Assembly: GCA_025360105.1 (NCBI GenBank)
Contig: JANYCT010000055.1
Coordinates: 1-64,000, forward strand
Direction: 5' to 3'
Length of the DNA stretch: 64,000 bases
Origin: Actinomycetes bacterium
GTDB lineage: Bacteria > Actinomycetota > Acidimicrobiia > Acidimicrobiales > Ilumatobacteraceae
Shown here: positions 44,185 to 52,603 of the stretch, piece by piece
Layout of the letters: each line of letters starts with the position of its first letter
How positions within the stretch are numbered: position 1 is the stretch's first letter
Notes under the pieces: generated by a model
What the model was told of the DNA's origin: nothing
The model's input: only the letters and a program-made list of their open reading frames with translations
Databases searched by the model: none
Program-made: the position numbers and the translations under genes

Positions 44185-45576
44185 TCAGCGCCAGACGGCG
44201 CGCTCGACGAAGGACTCGACTGCGGCGAGGTCGTTGGCGACCAGATTGGTGCGCTCGACACGATCGAACAGATCGGCAAGATGCGCCGGTAGCGGGGGAT
44301 GCACGCCCGTCGCCGCGAACACTGCGTCGGGGAACTTGGCCGGATGCGCCGTCGCCAAGGTGACCACCGGATGACCATCGGCAGTGGCGCCGAGCGCCTG
44401 GACCGCGGCCGTACCAGTTGCCGTGTGCGGATCGATCAATTGTCCGCTCGCCTCGTACACCCGTCGGATCTCGGCGAGCGTGCCAACGTCGTCGATCTTG
44501 GCGGCGCTGAACGTGGGTGTTATCCACGTGGCCACCTGATCGGGTTCCACCTGGAGCGACCCCGAATGACGGAAACGTTGCATCTGTTCGGATGTCATCC
44601 CGCCATCGCGTCCGTTCATCTCGAACAACAGTCGCTCGAAGTTCGACGACACTTGGATGTCCATCGACGGGCTGAGCGTTGGCATGACATCGCGAGCCGA
44701 CATGTCGTTGTCGTTGATGAATCGGGTGAGGATGTCGTTCGAGTTGGATGCGACGATGAAGTCATCGATAGGGGCACCCATCGTGCGTGCGATCCAACCG
44801 CTGAGCACGTTGCCGAAGTTACCCGTGGGCACGCTGAAGGTGACGCCGGCGTCGGCGGTGGCACCGAGGGACCGACTGGCCGTCACGTAGTACACGATCT
44901 GAGCCATCACGCGGGCCCAATTGATGCTGTTCACGGCGGAGAGATTCATCCGATCGCGGAACGGCGCGTCGTTGAACATCGCCTTCACGAGATCTTGGCA
45001 GTCGTCGAACGTGCCCTCGACTGCGACCGTGTGAACGTTCGGCGAATCGACGGTGGTCATCTGCCGCCGCTGCACATCACTGGTGCGGCCCTGCGGATAG
45101 AGGATGACGATGTCGACGTTGCTGCACGCCTTCACACCATCGATGGCCGCACTGCCGGTATCGCCACTGGTGGCACCCACGATGGTGACGCGCTGCCCAC
45201 GCTCGGCCAACACGTGATCGAACAGGCGACCAACCAACTGCAGAGCGACGTCTTTGAACGCGAGTGTCGGCCCGTGGAACTGCTCGAGCAACCACTCGTT
45301 CGCACCGATTTGCACGAGCGGCACCACGGCGTCGTGACGGAAGGTGGCATAGGCCTCGTCGCACAGTTTCGCGAACACATCGTCAGCGATATCGCCGCTG
45401 ACGAACGGTGTCATGATCGCGGCAGCTGCCTGCGCGTATGTGCGCGTGTGACTCAGGTCGGGCAGCTGCGGCCATGTGGCGGGCATGTACAACCCGCCGT
45501 CGGTGGCGAGACCCGCGAGCAACACATCGGAGAAGCCGAGTTCGGGCGCGGTGCCACGAGTGGAGACGTAGCGCAT
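44185..45576 (-). CDS. thrC: Threonine synthase ThrC (long type)
   Basis: PLP enzyme converting O-phosphohomoserine to threonine. The 463-residue protein starts MRYVSTRGTAPELGFSDVLL, as in the long ThrC family of E. coli and yeast. The PLP lysine is in FHGPTLAFKDVALQLVG, with GATSGDTGSAAIDGVK (phosphate binding) and SAVNSINWARVMAQIVYY following. Mycobacterial and Streptomyces ThrC are generally the shorter type of about 350 residues, so this form is a departure. It starts 5 bp after hom. No homoserine kinase gene (thrB) follows it in the window. Confidence 0.93.
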   Translation of the reverse strand: MRYVSTRGTAPELGFSDVLLAGLATDGGLYMPATWPQLPDLSHTRTYAQAAAAIMTPFVSGDIADDVFAKLCDEAYATFRHDAVVPLVQIGANEWLLEQFHGPTLAFKDVALQLVGRLFDHVLAERGQRVTIVGATSGDTGSAAIDGVKACSNVDIVILYPQGRTSDVQRRQMTTVDSPNVHTVAVEGTFDDCQDLVKAMFNDAPFRDRMNLSAVNSINWARVMAQIVYYVTASRSLGATADAGVTFSVPTGNFGNVLSGWIARTMGAPIDDFIVASNSNDILTRFINDNDMSARDVMPTLSPSMDIQVSSNFERLLFEMNGRDGGMTSEQMQRFRHSGSLQVEPDQVATWITPTFSAAKIDDVGTLAEIRRVYEASGQLIDPHTATGTAAVQALGATADGHPVVTLATAHPAKFPDAVFAATGVHPPLPAHLADLFDRVERTNLVANDLAAVESFVERAVWR

Positions 45577-45581
45577 CAGGC

Positions 45582-46877
45582 TCAGGACCCGATAACCCGC
45601 AGCAGACTGCCGACACGCTTGACCGCGTCGAGGTCGCGCAACTCGCGCACGCACGCCTGCAGCGACGACTCCTTGGCCGCATGGGTGATGAAGACGAGCC
45701 GCGCGTCGTCGCGCAGGCCCTCCTGCTCGGCGGCGCGGATGCTCACGTCGTTACGCGCGAACACACCGGTGACCGAATGCAGCACGCCGGGCCGGTCGGC
45801 GACATCGAGGCTGAGCAGATACTCCGAGGTGGTCTCGTCGATCGGTCGGATGACCGCGCGGCTGAACGAACCGAGCGAACCGTGCGTGCCCTGACGCAAG
45901 TTGACCGCTGCATCGATGACATCGCCGAGTACCGCACTCGCGGTGGGCATGCCACCCGCACCGCGTCCGTAGAACATCAGTGACCCGACGGCCCCGCCCT
46001 CGACGAAAACGGCGTTATAGCTCTCGCGCACGCTGGCAAGGGGGTGTTGGCGGGGCACCATCGCCGGGTGTACGCGCACAGCAACCTCGCCCGTGGCTGC
46101 GTCCTGTTCGCAGATCGCCAGCAACTTCACCACGTAACCGAGGCGGGTGGCCATGGCGATGTCGCCAGCCGTGACGCCGCTAATGCCCTCGTGATACACA
46201 TCGCCTGCGACCACCTTGGCGCCGAATGAGATCGTGGCGATGATCGCCGCCTTGGCACCCGCATCGAAGCCCTCGACGTCGGCCGTTGGATCACGCTCGG
46301 CGAACCCCAGGCGTTGAGCTTCGGACAATGCCGCGGAGTAGTCGGCACCTTCCTCGGTCATCTTGGTGAGGATGAAGTTGGTCGTGCCGTTCACGATGCC
46401 GAGCACACGGCGAATCGGCTCGCCGCGCAGGCTTTCGCGCAGCGCACGAACGAGCGGAATACCGCCGGCAACGGCAGCTTCGAAGAGCAAATCGACACCC
46501 GCTGCATCGGCAGCGGCGTACAGCTCGGTGCCGACGTTGGCGAGTAGTTCCTTGTTCGCAGTGACCACTGGCTTGCCCTTGCCCAACGCGGTGACGATGA
46601 GCTCGCGGGCCGGCTCGATACCGCCGATGACCTCGACGACTAGATCGACATCGGGGTCGTCGACCACGGCGTGCGCGTCGCGCACCAACACGCCCGGTGC
46701 GAGGTCGACCTCGCGCTCGCGCGACACGTTGCGCACGGCCACCCGGGTGACCTCTAGGCGGATGCCGGTACGCGCCTCGATGGCCGAGGCCTGCTGCGCC
46801 ACGAGTTGCACGAAGGCTGCGCCCACGTTGCCGCAACCCAACACACCGATCCGAACGCGATTGTCATGCATAGCCAC
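45582..46877 (-). CDS. hom: Homoserine dehydrogenase
   Basis: Reduces aspartate-semialdehyde to homoserine for threonine and methionine synthesis. The 431-residue protein has the Rossmann motif RIGVLGCGNVGAAFVQL, VTANKELLAN, GIVNGTTNFILTKM and the catalytic ERDPTADVEGFDAGAKA. A C-terminal ACT domain (about 345-431, SLDVADRPGVLHSVTGVFAR) suggests feedback control by threonine. A second ATG two codons in may be the true start. It is coupled to thrC (5-bp gap) and follows the iron permease by about 60 bp. Confidence 0.95.
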   Translation of the reverse strand: MAMHDNRVRIGVLGCGNVGAAFVQLVAQQASAIEARTGIRLEVTRVAVRNVSREREVDLAPGVLVRDAHAVVDDPDVDLVVEVIGGIEPARELIVTALGKGKPVVTANKELLANVGTELYAAADAAGVDLLFEAAVAGGIPLVRALRESLRGEPIRRVLGIVNGTTNFILTKMTEEGADYSAALSEAQRLGFAERDPTADVEGFDAGAKAAIIATISFGAKVVAGDVYHEGISGVTAGDIAMATRLGYVVKLLAICEQDAATGEVAVRVHPAMVPRQHPLASVRESYNAVFVEGGAVGSLMFYGRGAGGMPTASAVLGDVIDAAVNLRQGTHGSLGSFSRAVIRPIDETTSEYLLSLDVADRPGVLHSVTGVFARNDVSIRAAEQEGLRDDARLVFITHAAKESSLQACVRELRDLDAVKRVGSLLRVIGS

Positions 46878-46939
46878 GCACGCAGGCTAGGCGTGCGCAG
46901 CGGTCGGGCGAAACCCTTTGAGCCGAAGGCAGGCGCTGC

Positions 46940-47806
46940 CTACAAGCTGGCGGTTGTCGCGGGCTGACTGGCCGGGGCCGCAGACTGCGTGCCCGCGACG
47001 ACATCTTCGCTCCGTAGAGGACGCAGGAACAGCGCCATCACCACCACGAGATAGGTCACGTAGACGATGAGTTGCAGCCACGTGGTGGTGGTGCTGAAGC
47101 TGAGCGTTCCCTTCAACAGCGTGCCCAACCAACCGTCGGGAGAAATGTGTTGGGACACATCGAACGCGATGTTGCTCGCGCCCGGCAGCAGACCGGCTTC
47201 TTGCAGATCGCTGACGCCGTATGCCAACACGCCGGCAGCGATGACGATAAGGGCCATACCTGTGATGCGGAAGAAGACGGCGAGGTTGAGGGTGACAGCT
47301 CGCTTGTAGATCAGATAGCCAATGACGATGGCCGACGCCAGACCGAGCAACACGCCCACGAGGGCGCCCGTTTCAGAACCCGCTGCCTTCACGGTGGGCC
47401 ACAGGAACAGGGCCAACTCGAAGCCCTCACGCCCAACGGCCAAGAATGCCGCAATGGCCACGGCCCACCCGCCGGCCGACACAGCCTTGTCGAGCTTGGA
47501 ATGCAGATCGTGCTTCATCATGTGCGCCTGCGTGCGCATCCAGAACACCATCCAGGTGACCAGGCCAACGGCGAGCACCGACATGATGCCCGCGAACGCA
47601 GGCTCGGCCGAGCCGCTGAGTTCGTGTGAGGTGAACGTGAGAACGGCGCCCACGCCGAGGCACATCACCACGGCGGCGCCGACGCCCACCCACAACGGCC
47701 CGAGCAGATCATCGCGACCCGACTTGCGCAAGTAGGCCACGAGGATGCCCACGATGAGGGCAGCCTCGAGTCCTTCACGAAGTCCGGTGAGGAATGTTTG
47801 CAGCAT
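46940..47806 (-). CDS. efeU: FTR1/EfeU-type iron permease
   Basis: A 288-residue membrane protein with seven predicted helices. The iron-binding REGxE motifs are LREGLEAALI at residues 9-18 and GREGFELALF in helix 4; the second has Phe in place of the usual Leu. Such permeases take up iron after oxidation by a partner (EfeO/EfeB or a multicopper oxidase), none of which is next to it here. A near-perfect 20-bp palindrome of DtxR/IdeR type lies 58 bp upstream within a promoter-like element, so repression by iron is likely. The C-terminus is a short Ala/Ser/Pro tail. Confidence 0.92.
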   Translation of the reverse strand: MLQTFLTGLREGLEAALIVGILVAYLRKSGRDDLLGPLWVGVGAAVVMCLGVGAVLTFTSHELSGSAEPAFAGIMSVLAVGLVTWMVFWMRTQAHMMKHDLHSKLDKAVSAGGWAVAIAAFLAVGREGFELALFLWPTVKAAGSETGALVGVLLGLASAIVIGYLIYKRAVTLNLAVFFRITGMALIVIAAGVLAYGVSDLQEAGLLPGASNIAFDVSQHISPDGWLGTLLKGTLSFSTTTTWLQLIVYVTYLVVVMALFLRPLRSEDVVAGTQSAAPASQPATTASL

Positions 47807-47861
47807 TGTTCAACCTCTGGGAGAAGTGCCCGCAGGCACTCGGTGGTTACGACACGCTGAG

Positions 47862-47889
47862 CGTATGTTAGGGATACCTAACATTGCAA
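47862..47889 (-). promoter_or_regulatory. Promoter-like element of efeU
   Basis: On the minus strand TTGCAA (47889-47884) and CATACG (47867-47862) are 16 bp apart. The iron-box palindrome fills the spacer and reaches into both boxes, so a bound repressor would block RNA polymerase. Confidence 0.5.
47865..47884. promoter_or_regulatory. DtxR/IdeR-type iron-box palindrome upstream of efeU
   Basis: ATGTTAGGGATACCTAACAT is a 20-bp inverted repeat with one mismatched pair. Its TTAGG...CCTAA arms match the outer arms of the actinobacterial DtxR/IdeR operator (consensus TTAGGTTAGSCTAACCTAA), but the centre is shorter. Placed between -35 and -10 of the iron permease gene, it is very probably an iron-responsive operator. 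A manganese-type MntR relative is a less likely reader. Confidence 0.72.
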
Positions 47890-47914
47890 CTCGGCGACGA
47901 CACAGCCCGCAGGT

Positions 47915-48442
47915 TCAGCGTGCTCGTCGACGTGCAGCCTCGGCTGCGTCGGCCCGCTTGAGCGCGTCAACAAGTTCGGCGAACCGAGCGGTGTCGAGCA
48001 CGGCACCCTCGCGACGCACCTGCGCGGGGTCGATGTCGAGGATGCGTTCGAGCTTCGCGTAGCTCGGCCGACCCTCGCGGTCCCACGAGCCCGTGCCGAC
48101 GCTGATCTGTGGTTCGTTCGGATGAGGCTTCGAGGTGAGTGCGACACCGACGAGCAGCGGGCCACGCCTGCCGAAGATGACCACCGGACGGTCCTTGCCC
48201 TGTGTGGGATCTTCCTCCCATGGCACCCAGGTCCACACCACCTCGCCCGGATCAGGATCGCCATCGAGTCCGGGCGAGTACTCGATGGTCACACCGTCGA
48301 GGCCGGCCTCGCGTGATGGTGCCCGCCCACTGCGCGCCGGAGTTGTCTGGGCTTTCCGCGTTGCCTGCTGCGTTGTACCCGAAGCCGTCACGCTCTTGAA
48401 AAGATCAGTGATGAAGCCGCTGAGTCCTCGCGCCATGGCCAC
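47915..48442 (-). CDS. Solitary PemK/MazF-like protein
   Basis: A 175-residue protein with a PemK/MazF-like barrel: DPGEVVWTWVPWEEDPTQGK, RPVVIFGRRGPLLVGVALTS and a C-terminal helical part with YAKLERILDIDPAQVRREG. The GEVVWxWVPxEE...KxRPVVI pattern is the actinobacterial PemK-like subfamily, distinct from short MazF toxins. The N-terminal 45 residues are basic and probably disordered. No antitoxin ORF lies next to it, so it may not act as a classical toxin; RNA binding or cleavage is a family expectation, not shown. ATG 48436 is an alternative start. Confidence 0.78.
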   Translation of the reverse strand: MAMARGLSGFITDLFKSVTASGTTQQATRKAQTTPARSGRAPSREAGLDGVTIEYSPGLDGDPDPGEVVWTWVPWEEDPTQGKDRPVVIFGRRGPLLVGVALTSKPHPNEPQISVGTGSWDREGRPSYAKLERILDIDPAQVRREGAVLDTARFAELVDALKRADAAEAARRRAR

Positions 48443-48474
48443 AGGTTACGCGCGGTGACTCGTGCTCTCAGGCC

Positions 48475-49752
48475 TCAGCCGACATCGCAGACGAGCAGAT
48501 CGTCGTAGGTCTCGCGGCGCACCACGAGCCGCGCCGCGCCGTCGGCCACGAACACCACGGCCGGTCGGGTGACCTTGTTGTAGTTGCTGCCCATGCTGTG
48601 GCCGTATGCGCCGGTGACCGGCGTGGCCAGCAGATCGCCAACGCGGATTCCGTCTGGCACGGCAGCATCGAAGATGAGCACGTCGCCGCTCTCGCAGTGC
48701 TTGCCGACAAGTCGCGCCGAATCGGGACGGTCCGCGGCAACCGCCCGGGGCAGGAACGCCTCGTAGCCGCTGCCATAGAGCACCGGCCGCGGGTTGTCGC
48801 TCATGCCGCCATCGACGGAGATATAGGTACGCACGCCGGGGATGTGCTTCACGGTGCCCACCGTGTACAGCGTGAGCGCCGCCGACGCGACGATGGAACG
48901 ACCGGGCTCGACGCTGACCCGCGAGCGCACGCCCAAGGCGGCGCAGGCATCGTGCAATACGCTGCCCCACTGCGTAATAGAGGGGGCTTCCTCGCCACTC
49001 GTGTACGCCACGCCCAAACCGCCGCCCAGCACCAACTCGGGCAGATCGAGCGGTGCGGCGAAGCGGGCCATCACATCGGCGGCCTTCGCGAAGTTTGCCG
49101 CCGCGAACACGTTCGACCCGATGTGGCAATGCACGCCCACGAGTTGCATCGACGGCGAACGGCGTGCCCGCTCGACGGCGCGCATCGCATCGCCGTTGCC
49201 GAGGTTGAACCCGAACTTGCTGTCGTCCTGCCCGGTGGCGATGTACTCGTGCGTGTGCGCGTGCACGCCAGGCGTGATGCGCAGCAAGACCGCTGGGGCA
49301 TCGATCCCCTCGTTGTGCAGCACATCGAGGCGGTCCATTTCGTCGAAACTGTCGACCACGATCGAGCGGATGCCGGCAGTGATTGCCTCGCGAAGCTCGG
49401 CCGCCGATTTGTTGCTGCCGTGCATCACGCAGGCGTTGGCGGGCACTCCTGCGGCCAGCGCCACATGCAGTTCGCCCCCTGTGGCAACGTCGAGCAACAT
49501 GCCCTCGTCGTAGGCCAGACGCGCCATCGCGCGGCACAGAAAAGCCTTGGTCGCGTACACGGTCTGCTGATGACCGAACGCCTGCACGGCCTCACGGCAT
49601 CGAGCACGCAGATGCGTTTCGTCGTACACGAACAACGGCGTGCCGTAGTTGGCAGCGAGATCGGCGAGCGAACATCCACCGATGGACAACGATCCATCGG
49701 CTTTCACCAGCGCAGTGTCTGACAGCAACGAAAACGGAACGGCGGTGCTCAT
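48475..49752 (-). CDS. lysA: Diaminopimelate decarboxylase LysA
   Basis: PLP enzyme making lysine from meso-diaminopimelate. The 425-residue protein has the PLP lysine in VYATKAFLCRAMARL, CHIGSNVFAA, LVLGGGLGVAYTSGEEAP, EPGRSIVASAALTLY and VDGGMSDNPRPVLYGS. The active-site Cys of the partner subunit is in KHCESGDVL. ATG 49752 lies 2 bp after the argS stop, so argS-lysA are cotranslated as in other actinobacteria; longer in-frame sequence upstream overlaps argS and is rejected. Confidence 0.95.
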   Translation of the reverse strand: MSTAVPFSLLSDTALVKADGSLSIGGCSLADLAANYGTPLFVYDETHLRARCREAVQAFGHQQTVYATKAFLCRAMARLAYDEGMLLDVATGGELHVALAAGVPANACVMHGSNKSAAELREAITAGIRSIVVDSFDEMDRLDVLHNEGIDAPAVLLRITPGVHAHTHEYIATGQDDSKFGFNLGNGDAMRAVERARRSPSMQLVGVHCHIGSNVFAAANFAKAADVMARFAAPLDLPELVLGGGLGVAYTSGEEAPSITQWGSVLHDACAALGVRSRVSVEPGRSIVASAALTLYTVGTVKHIPGVRTYISVDGGMSDNPRPVLYGSGYEAFLPRAVAADRPDSARLVGKHCESGDVLIFDAAVPDGIRVGDLLATPVTGAYGHSMGSNYNKVTRPAVVFVADGAARLVVRRETYDDLLVCDVG

Positions 49753-49754
49753 CG

Positions 49755-51491
49755 CTACATCCGTTCCGGGGCGGCGATGCCCAACAGGTGGAGACCCTTT
49801 TCCATTACCCGCGCCGTCACATCGCACAATGCGAGGCGACTCTGCCTCGTGGCGTCGTCGGCCGCTTTAAGTACCGGGCAGTGTTCATAGAACGCAGTGA
49901 AGTCCTGGGCGAGATCGAAGAGGAACGTGCAGAGCCGATGTGGGCTGTAGCGATCGATGGTGTCCCACACCGCTGTATCGAACGCAAGGAGGCGCATCGC
50001 GAGCGCACGTTCTTGCGGCGTGCCGAGCACAGGCGTGGTGGTGCGTACCGAATCGCGCGCCACCTGCGCACGGCGGAAGATGCTGCAGATACGCGCGTGC
50101 GCGTATTGCAGATACGGAGCGGTGTTGCCATCGAACGACAACATGCGGTCCCACTCGAATACGTAGTCCTTGATGCGATCGGTGGACAGGTCGGCGTACT
50201 TCACTGCGCCGATGCCGACGGCCCGCGCCACCACCGTGCGTTCCTCGGCCGACAGATCGACGTTCTTCTCGGCCACGGCCTGCTCGGCGCGCTCGATGGC
50301 TTCTTCGAGTAGTTCGTTCAACTTCAACGACTCGCCGCTGCGGCTCTTGAGCATCTTGCGGTCGGCGCCGAGCACATTGCCGAAGGGCACATGCACTGCG
50401 ACGCGTGGCGGTGCTAACCAGCCGGCCATCTCGGCCACGGCGAACACCATCGCAAGGTGCTGCGCCTGCGGAGCGCCCACCACATAGACCATGCGGTCGG
50501 CGTGCAGACGTTCGACACGATCGATGACGCACGCGAGGTCGGTGGTGGCGTAGTTGTACCCACCCACCGAGTTCTGCACGATGAGCGGCAACGGCTCACC
50601 CTCGCGGTTCAGATATCCCGGAGGAAACACCACCTGTGCACCGTCGCTCTCACGCAACAGGCCGGCATCGCGAAGGCGCGTCACGACCTCGGGCAGCATC
50701 GGGTTGTACATGCTCTCGGGTGCAAGGTCGGCATCGGTGAGCAACACGCCGAGCGTTGCGTAGACCTGATTGAAGTAGCGCGTGCTCTCGTTCACGAGAA
50801 TGCCCCACAGGCGCAGTGTCTCGGCATCGCCGCTCTGCAACAGCACCACGCGTTGGCGGGCACGATCTTGGAATACCTCGTCGGCGTCGAACTTCGCCCG
50901 CGCACCCTTGTAGAAACCGGCGAGATCGCCCACCGACAGATCGTTCGCAGCAGTGGTCTCGCCGAGATCGAGCATGTGCTCGATGAGCATCCCGAACGGC
51001 GTGCCCCAATCGCCGATGTGATTCTCTTTGGTGACGCGATGGCCCACGAGCAACAGCATGCGAACGAGCGAGTCGCCGATGACAGTGGTGCGCAGGTGAC
51101 CGACGTGCATCTCTTTGGCCACATTGGGGTGGGAGTAGTCGACGATGATGTGCTCGGCGACCGGCGTGCTGCGAACTCCGAGGCGTTCGTCGGCAGAGGC
51201 CTCGGCGAGTTGCTGAGCCAGAAACGCATCGCTGAACGTGAGGTTCAAAAAGCCCGGCCCGGCGATCTCGATGTTGCTACACACATCGCCGAGTTGCGCC
51301 TGGGCGACGGCCAACACTTCCTCGGCCACCTGTCGGGGGTTCTTGCCGACCTGCTTGGCGATTGCGAGCGCGCCATTGGCTTGCGCATCGGCGCGATCAC
51401 TCGGGCGCACCACCGGATCCGCGCCCTCGCCACCAACAGCGGCGAACGCCGGAGCGAGCAGGCGTGAGACAGTGACAAGCGGATCGGCCAT
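49755..51491 (-). CDS. argS: Arginyl-tRNA synthetase
   Basis: Class I synthetase charging tRNA-Arg (578 residues). The HIGH motif reads HVGH in KEMHVGHLRTTVIGDSLVRM, and the KMSK region is degenerate (GADRKMLKSRSGESLKL), as is usual for ArgRS. The N-terminal additional domain and the C-terminal DALR anticodon-binding domain (LQYAHARICSIFRRA) are both complete. ATG 51491 (MADPLV) is preferred to a start three codons earlier. A tRNA-Arg gene lies 136 bp away on the opposite strand. Confidence 0.96.
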   Translation of the reverse strand: MADPLVTVSRLLAPAFAAVGGEGADPVVRPSDRADAQANGALAIAKQVGKNPRQVAEEVLAVAQAQLGDVCSNIEIAGPGFLNLTFSDAFLAQQLAEASADERLGVRSTPVAEHIIVDYSHPNVAKEMHVGHLRTTVIGDSLVRMLLLVGHRVTKENHIGDWGTPFGMLIEHMLDLGETTAANDLSVGDLAGFYKGARAKFDADEVFQDRARQRVVLLQSGDAETLRLWGILVNESTRYFNQVYATLGVLLTDADLAPESMYNPMLPEVVTRLRDAGLLRESDGAQVVFPPGYLNREGEPLPLIVQNSVGGYNYATTDLACVIDRVERLHADRMVYVVGAPQAQHLAMVFAVAEMAGWLAPPRVAVHVPFGNVLGADRKMLKSRSGESLKLNELLEEAIERAEQAVAEKNVDLSAEERTVVARAVGIGAVKYADLSTDRIKDYVFEWDRMLSFDGNTAPYLQYAHARICSIFRRAQVARDSVRTTTPVLGTPQERALAMRLLAFDTAVWDTIDRYSPHRLCTFLFDLAQDFTAFYEHCPVLKAADDATRQSRLALCDVTARVMEKGLHLLGIAAPERM

Positions 51492-51626
51492 GGGACCCAC
51501 ATTCTGCCAAGTCAGCCAGCAGAAACAGTGACGAATACGAAACCACAGCGGTCTCGCGCGCCGAGGCCGTCGAGAGGGCGTGGGAGAAGCCAGCCCCGAC
51601 CGCTAACGTGCAGATGCGTTTATCCA

Positions 51627-51698
51627 GCCCTCGTAGCTCAGGGGATAGAGCATTGGTTTCCGGAACCATGTGCGGGAGTTCGAATCTCTCCGAGGGCG
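51627..51698 (+). tRNA. tRNA-Arg (anticodon CCG)
   Basis: The cloverleaf is complete. Acceptor GCCCTCG (51627-51633) pairs with CGAGGGC (51691-51697), with discriminator G. The D arm is GCTC...GAGC, the anticodon loop is TTCCGGA with anticodon CCG (reads CGG), and the T arm is GGGAG-TTCGAAT-CTCTC. The outermost anticodon-stem pair is T-T. CCA is not encoded. Confidence 0.93.
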
Positions 51699-51810
51699 CT
51701 CTGCAATCTCCGCCGCTACCAGCGGATATGCCCTGCCACGCGGGTTGCGGCGTTGCTTGCAGCCGGCGAAGCGATCGACTCCGCAACGCTTCAGGAACGA
51801 TACTGGGGCA

Positions 51811-52581
51811 ATGTCGTGCATTCCCGAAGGCGAGACCCCACCCGAGACAGCTGGTGACAGTTTCACGGCCGACTATTTCGAGCGCTATAACTACGCCGAC
51901 CGCGGCAGGGGCCGGTTCAGCATGTACTGGTTCGCTCGCCGCTACTACGCGACGCTCGTTCGACGCTACGCACCACCTGGCGGCGGCTCGCTGCTCGAGG
52001 TGGGCTGCGGACTCGGCGACCTCCTCGGCCTGCTCCAAGACGACTTCGATTGCGTCGGGATCGACGTGATGTCGCACGGCGTGGCAGAAACCAAGCGCAA
52101 TGCACCGCGCGCTGAGGTGATCGAGCACAGCGGCGACAACCTCCAGACATTCGAGACCGGTCGATTCAGCGTCGTGGTATCGCTGCACGTCGTCGAGCAC
52201 CTTGTTGATCCAGAACGGGCACTGCACGAGATATACCGCATCGTACGACCGGGGGGTCTGTTGTTGTTCGCCACACCCAACCCCGTCTATCCGCTGCGCC
52301 GTTACAAGGATCACGCAACCGACGCGATCGGGAAGGATCCCACGCACATCAACGTGCACCCGCCGGCGCAGTGGCGCGAGTGGACTCAGGCCGCTGGCTT
52401 CACCGTGTTGCGCCACTTCGGTGATGGTCTGTGGGACGTGCCCTACCTTGCGCGAATTCCAACGTCGCTGCAGTTCGCAGTGTTCGGACTGCCGGCCCTC
52501 GCGCAAGTCGTCACCCGCACCACCATCACGCCGCTCGATTGGGGAGTCAACCAGGTCTGCGTCGCGCGCGCACCCGGATGA
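51811..52581 (+). CDS. SAM-dependent methyltransferase (class I)
   Basis: A 256-residue methyltransferase. Motif I is SLLEVGCGLGDLLGLL, motif II VGIDVMSHGV and motif IV VVVSLHVVEHLVDPERAL, the Methyltransf_11/23 pattern common in polysaccharide gene clusters. HINVHPPAQWREWTQAAGF is the usual C-terminal substrate-side motif. The likely substrate is a sugar or lipid-linked intermediate, inferred from neighbours. ATG 51811 is chosen because sequence upstream in frame crosses the tRNA gene. The GT4 gene starts 22 bp downstream. Confidence 0.82.
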   Translation: MSCIPEGETPPETAGDSFTADYFERYNYADRGRGRFSMYWFARRYYATLVRRYAPPGGGSLLEVGCGLGDLLGLLQDDFDCVGIDVMSHGVAETKRNAPRAEVIEHSGDNLQTFETGRFSVVVSLHVVEHLVDPERALHEIYRIVRPGGLLLFATPNPVYPLRRYKDHATDAIGKDPTHINVHPPAQWREWTQAAGFTVLRHFGDGLWDVPYLARIPTSLQFAVFGLPALAQVVTRTTITPLDWGVNQVCVARAPG

Positions 52582-52603
52582 TGCAGACTGTGACGGCGTC
52601 TCA

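Noticed and set aside
47915-48442. Complete type II toxin-antitoxin pair
   Set aside because: No antitoxin-sized ORF adjoins the PemK-like gene on either strand.
49383-50312. 309-codon plus-strand frame opposite lysA and argS
   Set aside because: It crosses the junction of two well-supported minus-strand genes and has no motif.
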